A stretch of 12,921 nt of DNA. Source: JAVJPJ01 sp040217295 (GTDB taxonomy: Bacteria > Pseudomonadota > Alphaproteobacteria > Rhodobacterales > Rhodobacteraceae). The translations under genes were made by a program, and so were the position numbers. The stretch lies in the NCBI GenBank assembly GCA_964460185.1, contig CAYWTM010000098.1, positions 1 through 12,921 on the forward strand, written 5' to 3'. Under the pieces are notes generated by a model that saw nothing but the letters and a program-made list of their open reading frames with translations, was not told the DNA's origin and ran no database searches. The first letter of the stretch is position 1; each line of letters starts with the position of its first letter. Positions 1 through 5,775 of the stretch are shown here, in pieces.

Positions 1-749
1 ACCTCGGCCAGGATCTCCGCGCCGCGCGCGCGCGCGTGCTCGTATTCCTCGAAGATGAAGACCGCCGCACCCTCGCCCTGCACCATGCCATTGCGGTTGG
101 CCGAAAACGGGCGGCAAGCATCCTTGGACATGACCCGCAGACCTTCCCACGCCTTGACCCCGCCAAAGCACAGCATCGACTCGGACCCGCCGGTGACCAT
201 CACATCGGCCCCGCCGCCCCGGATCAACTGAAAGGCCAGCCCCATCGCATGGTTCGACGACGCGCACGCCGTCGCGACCGAGAATGTCGGCCCCTTGAGG
301 TTCCATTCCATCGATACGTGGCTGGCGGCGGCATTGTTCATCAGCTTGGGCACCACGAACGGATGCACCCGGTTCTTGCCTTCCTCGTAGACGGATCGGT
401 AATTGTCGTCCCAGGTGTTCACACCGCCCCCGGCCGTCCCCAGGACTACGCCCGAGCGCACCGACAACTCGCCCGCAAAGGTCAGCCCGGATTGCTCCAG
501 CGCCTCGCGCGCGGCGATCAGGGTGAATTGCGTGAACCGGTCGTACAGGACGATCTGCTGGCGGTTGAACAACGCTTCGGGGTCGTAGCCCCGCACCTGG
601 CCGCCGATCTGAACCGACAGCCGGTCCACATCGCGCATGTCGAGGGGGCCGATCCCGCAGCGGCCCTCCCGCATGGCGTCCAGGGTCGCGCGCACGTCAT
701 GGCCGAGCGCGTTTATCGTGCCCTGCCCCGTGATGACGACCCGTTTCAC
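1..749 (-). CDS. fabF: Beta-ketoacyl-ACP synthase II (FabF/NodE-like), C-terminus beyond left edge
   Basis: The N-terminal 249 residues of a condensing enzyme are present; the C-terminal part with the two active-site histidines lies outside the window. The family joins malonyl-ACP to acyl-ACP by decarboxylative condensation in the cytoplasm. The start (VKRVVITGQG) is typical of the family, and TACASSNHA at about residue 165 holds the nucleophilic cysteine. MVTGGSES and GMVQGEGAA are further family motifs. The start is a GTG at 747-749 whose GTGA overlaps the TGA stop of the upstream acyl carrier protein gene, so the two are probably translationally coupled and this enzyme may serve that carrier. 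It could be a general FabF, but the dedicated-looking ACP and the neighbouring lpxD suggest a specialised acyl chain, as for NodE or the fabF genes of acpXL clusters. Family certain; substrate unknown. Confidence 0.9.
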   Translation of the reverse strand, partial: MKRVVITGQGTINALGHDVRATLDAMREGRCGIGPLDMRDVDRLSVQIGGQVRGYDPEALFNRQQIVLYDRFTQFTLIAAREALEQSGLTFAGELSVRSGVVLGTAGGGVNTWDDNYRSVYEEGKNRVHPFVVPKLMNNAAASHVSMEWNLKGPTFSVATACASSNHAMGLAFQLIRGGGADVMVTGGSESMLCFGGVKAWEGLRVMSKDACRPFSANRNGMVQGEGAAVFIFEEYEHARARGAEILAE

Positions 750-1015
750 GTGCGCGCCTGGTCCGCGACCAGAGCCTCGACCGCCGTCACGATCGCGGCA
801 ACGGACGATATGTCGAACGCACTGCTTTCGGGCTCGTTGGCGTTGAAGGGAACCTGGATGTCAAAGGCTTCCTCGATCGCGAAAATCGATTCCACGAGGC
901 CAAGGCTGTCGATGCCCAGATCCTCGAGCGTTGCATCCATCGCGATGTCACCAGGTTCCAGAACGGCCTGCTCTGCGATGATCTCGATCACCTTTTGCCG
1001 GACGTTGTCAGCCAT
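746..1015 (-). CDS. Small acyl carrier protein, specialised (AcpXL-like?)
   Basis: This 89-residue acidic protein has the phosphopantetheine attachment motif LGIDSLGLVE, with the modified serine at residue 37. It carries acyl intermediates as thioesters in the cytoplasm. The pattern LGIDSL followed by FAIEEAFDIQVP resembles AcpXL, the dedicated carrier for very-long-chain lipid A acyl groups in Rhizobiales, more than housekeeping AcpP; this comparison is from memory. AcpXL proteins are slightly longer (about 92-94 residues). A purine-rich AAGGGG lies about 9 bases upstream of the ATG. The stop overlaps the GTG start of the ketosynthase gene, and lpxD ends 33 bases upstream. The context points to supply of an unusual acyl chain for lipid A, which is inference. 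Confidence 0.9.
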   Translation of the reverse strand: MADNVRQKVIEIIAEQAVLEPGDIAMDATLEDLGIDSLGLVESIFAIEEAFDIQVPFNANEPESSAFDISSVAAIVTAVEALVADQART

Positions 1016-1048
1016 CGTCGCTCACCCCTTGGTAGCCATGGGGGTCAC

Positions 1049-2146
1049 TTAAGACCTCTTGTCCGACTTGAAAACGGCTTTTTGCAACTCTGCGACCGTC
1101 TTGGCCAGACGCGGCAACCTGCGCAGACCCTTGTACATTTCCAGCTGGGTGTCCATCCGCACGCCGGGATAGCCAAGCATGGCCCGGCCCGCGGGCACGT
1201 TCGACATGATCAGGGTTCCGCCACCGACAACCACGTCGTCACCGATGTCGATATTGTCGAACGAACCGGATCTGCCCCCCATGACCACGCGATCGCCGAT
1301 CGTGACCGACCCCGCGATGCCCACCATGCCGCACAACAGGCAGTCATCCCCGATCCGGCAATTATGGCCCACATGCACCAGATTATCGAGCTTGGTTCCA
1401 TTGCCGATCGTGGTGTCGGCCACGGTGCCACGGTCGATGGTGGAATTGGCCCCGATCTCGACATCATGCCCGACCACGACGGACCCGAGCGAATGGATGC
1501 GCGTCCAGCTTTGCGGGCTGACCGCGCCGGCATCCTTTCCAAGGCTTTCGCGCGTGGCCTCGACCTGGGATTTCCCGGGGGTGACGAAACTGAACCCGTC
1601 GCCGCCGATCATGGCGCCGGGCTGAATGATCACCCGGTCCCCGATGCGCACCCGCGCCCCGATGCGTGCGCCCTGATAGATCAGCGCATCATCGCCGATG
1701 CGGGCGTCCTCGGCGATGCTGACATGGGACGCGATGCGCGCATTGGCCCCGACCACCACATCGGCCCCGATCACGACGAACGGCCCGATCGCCGCCGAGG
1801 GGCCGACCTGCGCTGTCGGATCGATAATCGCCGAGGGGTGGATGCCGGGCGCGATGGATGGCCCGCGATCCATCGCGGCCGTCAGCCCCGCCATGGCATA
1901 GCGCGGGCGCGGCGCGATGATCGCGGCCTCAAGGCCATAGGCGTTCCAATCCATCCCCGGCCCCAGGACAGCGGCGCGCGCGCGGCCCGCCGCCAGCCCT
2001 TCGGCATAGGCCGGGCTCATGGCCAGCGCCAGATCATCGGGACCCGCAGACGCGGGCTCGGCCAGGCCCGTGATCACCAGATCAACGGCGCCCAGGGCTT
2101 CCGCCCCAAGCGCCGCTGCAATATCGCTGATGCTGTGACTGGCCAT
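1049..2146 (-). CDS. lpxD: UDP-3-O-(3-hydroxyacyl)glucosamine N-acyltransferase LpxD
   Basis: LpxD transfers a 3-hydroxyacyl chain from ACP to the amino group of UDP-3-O-acyl-glucosamine, the third step of lipid A synthesis, in the cytoplasm. The product is 365 residues. Residues 1 to about 95 form the N-terminal uridine-binding domain. From about residue 98 to 325 there are repeated hexapeptides (IGPFVVIGADVVVG, IGNGTKLDNLVHVG and others) of a left-handed beta helix. LDNLVHVGHN places the probable catalytic base at His261, matching His239 of E. coli. The tail MLGYPGVRMDTQLEMYKGLRRLPRL is split by no gap and is typical of alphaproteobacterial LpxD. I chose the ATG at 2144-2146; the frame stays open further upstream, but the extra residues look non-coding. 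The gene lies 35 bases after the transpeptidase, not in the usual bamA-lpxD-fabZ-lpxA cluster, so it may be a second copy. Confidence 0.92.
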   Translation of the reverse strand: MASHSISDIAAALGAEALGAVDLVITGLAEPASAGPDDLALAMSPAYAEGLAAGRARAAVLGPGMDWNAYGLEAAIIAPRPRYAMAGLTAAMDRGPSIAPGIHPSAIIDPTAQVGPSAAIGPFVVIGADVVVGANARIASHVSIAEDARIGDDALIYQGARIGARVRIGDRVIIQPGAMIGGDGFSFVTPGKSQVEATRESLGKDAGAVSPQSWTRIHSLGSVVVGHDVEIGANSTIDRGTVADTTIGNGTKLDNLVHVGHNCRIGDDCLLCGMVGIAGSVTIGDRVVMGGRSGSFDNIDIGDDVVVGGGTLIMSNVPAGRAMLGYPGVRMDTQLEMYKGLRRLPRLAKTVAELQKAVFKSDKRS

Positions 2147-2181
2147 GTCCGCGCCCCGCCGGTTACCGTGCGGGGGCAGAT

Positions 2182-3604
2182 TTAGCTTGCCACGTCCGGC
2201 ATGACCACCCCGAGCGACTGGACGGCGGAACTCAGCCGGGCATTGCGCCCGTAGATGTCGTTGCGCAACCGCAGACGCCCATCGGATTCCACCCATGCCG
2301 TCATGTAGGTCAGATGGACCGGAATGTGCACGTCCAGGTCGACCTGCGTTTCGTTGCCTGTCCCCAGAATGCGCTGAAAATATGCCTCGGGGTTGTCCAT
2401 CTGGCGGGCCAGCAGGTGATAGGCGAAGTCGTGCGGATCATCCAACCGGATGCAGCCCGACGAATAGGCGCGCACCGGGCGGTCCATCAGGTGCTGTTCG
2501 GGGGTGTCGTGCAGATAGATGGCATGACGGTTCGGGAACATGAACTTGACCGTCCCAAGCGCATTGCGCGGGCCCGGGGGCTGGCGCAGGTCAAAGGGAA
2601 AGTTGGTCAGGGTATACTGGCTCATGTCGATGCTGGCCGGGTTCACCTCCCGGCCGCCGGCCATCAGGCGCAGGTAGGTGGACCCACCGGCCAGAATGTT
2701 GGGAATATACGACCGGCGCGCGATCGAACGCGGCACCCACCATGACGGGTTGATCACCATGTGTTCCATCTCGTCCGAGAATTCGGGCGTCTGATGCTCC
2801 CGCGACCCGATGACGGACCGGGTGACAAAGGTCACCTCGCCGTCGTCGATCACGCGGACATGGAAATCGGTGAGGTTCACGTAGATCAGGCGATCGTGCT
2901 GCTGGCCGTCATTGAGCCAGCGCAGCCGTTCCATCGCCAGAACGACCTCGTTCCAGTGATCCTCGACCGACCGGTTCACGGCCGCCATCGTATCGGTCCC
3001 GGCCACGCCATCGGGCGTGATGCCATTGTCCGACTGGAACGACATNNNNNNNNNNNNNNNNNNNNNNNNNNNNNNNNNNNNNNNNNNNNNNNNNNNNNNN
3101 NNNNNNNNNNNNNNNNNNNNNNNNNNNNNNNNNNNNNNNNNNNNNGGGGTCCTGACGCGGCTGATCCTGGAAGATATCGGGAATGATCTCGGACGGGTCC
3201 AGGAATCCCGCATGCACATCTTGCGCGTAGCGCAGGAACATCCGCGTCGCCAGCACATCGGCCTGCCCGCGCATGTAGGGGTTGGTGGCGCTCTGGAATG
3301 CTTCGCGCAGCGCATCGGCCTGGTAGCGTTCGACCGGCAGGCCATGGGCATCCGCGCCGTCTATGGCCATCAGCAGCGCGCTGCGGCGATCGGCGGCCTC
3401 GGTCGTGGTCCAGACCGGCTCGAACGACCTGTCACGGTAAAAGGCGGCCAGCTGCTCATTGCTGGCGGACGCCTCTGCAATGGCTTGCCGCAACGCCGAG
3501 AACGCCTGCGCCTGCACCGGAACCGGCGCGATGGCCGTCAGGATCACCGGCGTGATCGCTAGTGCCGCTGACATCAGCGAGATACGGACAAGTCTAAAAG
3601 GCAT
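2182..3604 (-). CDS. Periplasmic murein L,D-transpeptidase (YcbB/LdtD-like, YkuD domain), interrupted by an assembly gap
   Basis: The enzyme makes 3-3 (mDAP-mDAP) peptidoglycan cross-links in the periplasm. The N-terminal 153 residues begin with a signal peptide (basic MPFRLVR, hydrophobic stretch, likely cleavage after AQA at residue 34). They continue into the scaffold region typical of YcbB proteins, including DVLATRMFLRYAQDVHAG. The part after the gap (287 residues) opens inside a peptidoglycan-binding motif (FQSDNGITPDGVAG). It contains the YkuD catalytic motif YSSGCIRL, with the nucleophile at Cys198 of that segment and HDTP 19 residues earlier. The two parts lie in different frames across the 100 N, but both end exactly on codon boundaries at the gap, so an intact gene needs a true gap length divisible by three. 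YcbB relatives suggest roughly 90-130 residues are missing. The start ATG at 3602-3604 has AGGA about 10 bases upstream. lpxD follows 35 bases downstream. Confidence 0.88.
3046..3145. other. Assembly gap (100 N)
   Basis: A run of exactly 100 N inside the L,D-transpeptidase gene. A round 100 is the usual placeholder for a scaffold gap of unknown length. The flanking coding frames agree only if the real missing length is a multiple of three, so 100 is not the true size. The missing DNA should encode the end of the scaffold region and the first part of the peptidoglycan-binding domain. Confidence 0.97.
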
Positions 3605-4031
3605 GGCAGTGATCCTAAGGTCAGGGCGATCAGGTCAGGGCGAAACGTCTACACGCCCGATATGGCAACATTCGGGCGGCAACAGATTCGTGTCCATTCA
3701 CGTTTTCGCAAGTGTTTACCGATAGTTTCCAGATCGCAACGGCGGCTTTCCCGACCCCTGTTGCCGATGCGCCTCGGATCACGTCCTTTCTGCAAAGTGG
3801 CGGAATGAACCACCACCTCTCCCGCCCGATACCACCCGGAAACCGGCCAAAGTGGCGGAAAATCGCCGAAAATCAGGCGTTGCGTGGCTCGGAACGCTCC
3901 GGGCTCTTCCAGAAAAGTTTCATTTATGTCATGAACCCTGTGCGCCTGTGGGGATGGCACGCATCAAAAAGGTTCCGAAAAGGGGCCAGCGGCTTGAATC
4001 GTAACGGGCAAGACATGGGGCAACATAATCA
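3605..4031. promoter_or_regulatory. Divergent intergenic region between the L,D-transpeptidase and MepK-like genes
   Basis: This 427-bp stretch must hold the promoters of both divergent genes. Its base composition is less GC-rich than the flanking genes and the open frames across it lack their codon bias, so I see no gene in it. It contains a 13-bp direct repeat (CAAAGTGGCGGAA at 3793-3805 and 3848-3860) and, just after the second copy, GGAAAATC-GCCGAAAATC-type repetition at about 3857-3875. I could not assign -35/-10 boxes with confidence on either strand. Confidence 0.5.
3793..3860. repeat. 13-bp direct repeat pair in divergent promoter region
   Basis: CAAAGTGGCGGAA occurs twice on the plus strand, at 3793-3805 and 3848-3860, with starts 55 bp apart. 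That is close to five helical turns, so two bound proteins would lie on roughly the same face of the DNA. No regulator is assigned. The repeat could also be chance or a relic. Confidence 0.5.
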
Positions 4032-4592
4032 ATGACGGAAATGACGTTTTCGCGGCGCGCCTTGTTGCGCGCTTTCGCTGCGACGGCCGTGACGGCGGCA
4101 CCTGTGATGGCAAATGCCACCGGGTTTCTGCGCGGCGCGGGCGATATCCGACGCATCCGGATGTATAACGGGCGTGCAGGTGAGCGGATCGACATGATCT
4201 ACTGGGTCGAAGGCGAATACATCGCCCCCGCCCTGGAAGAGATCAATTATTTCATGCGCGACTGGCGCAGCGATCAGGTGCATACCATCGATGCGCGCAC
4301 CATCGACATCATGACAGCATCCCACAACCTGCTGGAAACCAACGAACCCTATACATTGCTGTCGGGCTACCGCAGCCCGGAAACCAACGCGATGCTGCGG
4401 TCGCGGTCGCGCGGCGTGGCCCGCAACTCGCTGCACATGCAGGGCGAAGCGGCGGATCTTCGCATCAGCGCACGGTCGGTCAACCAGGTCTTCGAGGCCG
4501 CGCGCGCATGCAACGCGGGTGGCGTGGGCCGGTATTCCCGTTCGAATTTCGTGCATATGGATTGTGGCCCGATCCGCACCTGGGCCGGCTGA
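4032..4592 (+). CDS. Tat-exported murein DD/LD-endopeptidase, MepK/YcbK-like (DUF882, peptidase M15 family)
   Basis: The 186-residue protein belongs to the YcbK/DUF882 family. Its best-known member, MepK of E. coli, is a zinc endopeptidase that cleaves 3-3 peptidoglycan cross-links. The N-terminus (SRRALLRAFAATAVTAAP, residues 7-24) is a twin-arginine signal, with likely cleavage near residue 29, so it is exported folded to the periplasm. LLSGYRSPETNAMLR (residues 109-123) is the family signature. The zinc ligands are His135 and Asp142 (SLHMQGEAADLRI) and His175 (NFVHMDCGP). It is transcribed away from the 3-3 cross-linking transpeptidase, mirroring the adjacency of ycbB and ycbK in E. coli. 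A second ATG at 4041 (MTFSRR) is an alternative start and would keep the Tat motif. A strong terminator follows. Confidence 0.88.
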   Translation: MTEMTFSRRALLRAFAATAVTAAPVMANATGFLRGAGDIRRIRMYNGRAGERIDMIYWVEGEYIAPALEEINYFMRDWRSDQVHTIDARTIDIMTASHNLLETNEPYTLLSGYRSPETNAMLRSRSRGVARNSLHMQGEAADLRISARSVNQVFEAARACNAGGVGRYSRSNFVHMDCGPIRTWAG

Positions 4593-4633
4593 TCGCGCCA
4601 CCACGCCCATTCCTTGTTTCACAAGATCGACCC

Positions 4634-4668
4634 AAGCGCCTTGCCAGCCCCGTGCAAGGCGCTTTTTT
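4634..4668 (+). terminator. Rho-independent terminator after the MepK-like gene
   Basis: A perfect 11-bp stem (AAGCGCCTTGC at 4634-4644 pairing with GCAAGGCGCTT at 4654-4664) with a 9-base loop runs directly into a T tract at 4663-4668. It lies 42 bases past the stop and separates this unit from msrBA. Confidence 0.92.
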
Positions 4669-4682
4669 GTGACCCGACGGCA

Positions 4683-4712
4683 TTGGACACGGGCCGTGCA
4701 CAGCCCCATATT
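4683..4712 (+). promoter_or_regulatory. Possible promoter of msrBA
   Basis: TTGGAC (4683-4688) and CATATT (4707-4712) are separated by 18 bp and lie between the upstream terminator and msrB, about 32 bp before its start. The match to a housekeeping promoter is partial, so this is a candidate placed mainly because a promoter is needed here. Confidence 0.3.
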
Positions 4713-4743
4713 CATTCCAACGCACATGACCGATGGAGGGCAC

Positions 4744-5193
4744 ATGACCACGTACACCAAGGATCCCGACGCCATTGCCCGGCTGACGCCCGAGCAATAC
4801 CGCGTCACGCAAGACAGCGGCACCGAGCGTCCAGGCACCGGCGCCTATCTCGACAACAAGGATCCCGGCATCTATGTCGACATCGTCTCGGGCGAGCCTT
4901 TGTTCGCATCCTCCGACAAGTATGAAAGCGGCTGCGGCTGGCCGTCGTTCACCAAACCGATCGAGCCCGCCCATATCAATGAATTGCGCGACCTGACCCA
5001 TGGCATGATCCGGACCGAGGTCCGCTCGACCCATGGCGACAGCCACCTGGGGCATGTGTTTCCCGACGGGCCGCGCGATCGTGGGGGCCTGCGCTATTGC
5101 ATCAATTCCGCGTCGCTTCGTTTTGTGCATCGCGACGACATGGAGGCCGAAGGCTATGGCGCGTATCTCGACCAGGTGGAGGATGTGGCATGA
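4744..5193 (+). CDS. msrB: Peptide-methionine (R)-S-oxide reductase MsrB
   Basis: MsrB reduces methionine-R-sulfoxide in proteins with electrons from thioredoxin. The 149-residue product carries all family motifs: SGCGWPSF (resolving Cys64), HGDSHLGHVFPDGP (residues 97-110) and RYCINSASLRF (catalytic Cys119). The two CxxC pairs that bind zinc in E. coli MsrB are absent: the matching positions read YVDIVSG and RSTHGDSH. This is therefore the zinc-free type known from PilB of Neisseria and from Gram-positive MsrB. No signal peptide is seen, so it is cytoplasmic. The ATG at 4744 is preceded by GGAGGG ending 3 bases upstream. Longer in-frame versions reach back into the mepK gene and are not credible. 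The stop overlaps the msrA start (ATGA). Confidence 0.95.
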   Translation: MTTYTKDPDAIARLTPEQYRVTQDSGTERPGTGAYLDNKDPGIYVDIVSGEPLFASSDKYESGCGWPSFTKPIEPAHINELRDLTHGMIRTEVRSTHGDSHLGHVFPDGPRDRGGLRYCINSASLRFVHRDDMEAEGYGAYLDQVEDVA

Positions 5194-5702
5194 GCACGCG
5201 TGAACGCGCCGTTCTGGCGGGGGGATGTTTTTGGGGTATGCAAGAACTGATCCGTCACAAGCCCGGCATCATCGACACGCGGGTCGGCTACACTGGCGGC
5301 GACGTGCCCAATGCCACCTACCGCAACCACGGCACCCATGCCGAGGGGATCGAGATCATCTTTGATCCGTCGGTCATCAGCTACCGCGATATCCTTGAGT
5401 TCTTCTTTCAGATCCATGACCCGACCACCCGGAACCGGCAGGGCAACGACATCGGAATGTCCTACCGTTCGGCCATCTACTACGTGGATGACGCGCAAAA
5501 GGCCTGCGCCCTCGACACCATCGCGGATGTCGAGGCCTCCGGCATCTGGCCGGGCAAGGTGGTGACCGAGGTCGAACCCGTCGGCGATTTCTGGGAGGCA
5601 GAGCCCGAGCACCAGGATTACCTGCAACGCCTGCCCCATGGCTACACCTGCCATTTCCCCCGCCCCGGTTGGGTCCTGCCCAAACGCACGGCGGCGGAAT
5701 AA
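5190..5702 (+). CDS. msrA: Peptide-methionine (S)-S-oxide reductase MsrA
   Basis: MsrA reduces methionine-S-sulfoxide, the epimer that MsrB cannot use. The 170-residue protein has the catalytic motif GGCFWGMQ with the nucleophile at Cys13, then GYTGG, YRNHGTHAEGIEI, and the FFQIHDPTTRNRQGNDIG block that forms the substrate pocket. Later cysteines (in KACALD and YTCHF) are candidates for resolving residues. The ATGA overlap with msrB indicates translational coupling and balanced production of the two enzymes. No signal peptide is present. The gene ends 23 bases before a bidirectional terminator. Confidence 0.96.
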   Translation: MSTRERAVLAGGCFWGMQELIRHKPGIIDTRVGYTGGDVPNATYRNHGTHAEGIEIIFDPSVISYRDILEFFFQIHDPTTRNRQGNDIGMSYRSAIYYVDDAQKACALDTIADVEASGIWPGKVVTEVEPVGDFWEAEPEHQDYLQRLPHGYTCHFPRPGWVLPKRTAAE

Positions 5703-5725
5703 ACAGACCAAGACGCAGCGAACGA

Positions 5726-5754
5726 AAAAGGCCGGGGACGTTACCCGGCCTTTT
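5726..5754. terminator. Bidirectional terminator between msrA and the puc operon
   Basis: AAAAGGCCGGG (5726-5736) pairs perfectly with CCCGGCCTTTT (5744-5754) around a 7-base loop. It has A and T tracts on both sides, so it can end transcription from msrA (plus) and from the convergent puc operon (minus), whose last stop codon is 21 bases away. Confidence 0.93.
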
Positions 5755-5775
5755 CACCTTCGTTCGAGAGGTACC

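Noticed and set aside
19..35. Alternating GC run, possible simple-sequence or Z-DNA element
   Set aside because: It encodes an ordinary Ala/Arg stretch of the ketosynthase in GC-rich DNA and is too short to stand out.
36..1052. Long plus-strand open frame opposite the ketosynthase and ACP genes
   Set aside because: It is an antisense shadow: the minus strand encodes recognisable FabF and ACP motifs over the same bases, and the plus product resembles nothing.
995..2185. 396-residue plus-strand open frame with many His/Asp/Pro repeats
   Set aside because: It is the complement of the lpxD hexapeptide repeats; its periodicity comes from the left-handed beta helix on the other strand.
2182..3604. 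Transpeptidase as a frameshifted pseudogene
   Set aside because: The frame change coincides exactly with a 100-N placeholder, and both flanks are intact with signal peptide and catalytic cysteine.
3649..3960. 103-residue minus-strand frame in the same intergenic region
   Set aside because: Same atypical codon use, no motif, and it overlaps the expected promoter region.
3712..4035. 107-residue plus-strand frame ending in an ATGA overlap with the MepK-like gene
   Set aside because: It starts at a GTG with no ribosome-binding site, lacks the GC-rich third positions of neighbouring genes and has no recognisable motif, so it looks like intergenic DNA open by chance.
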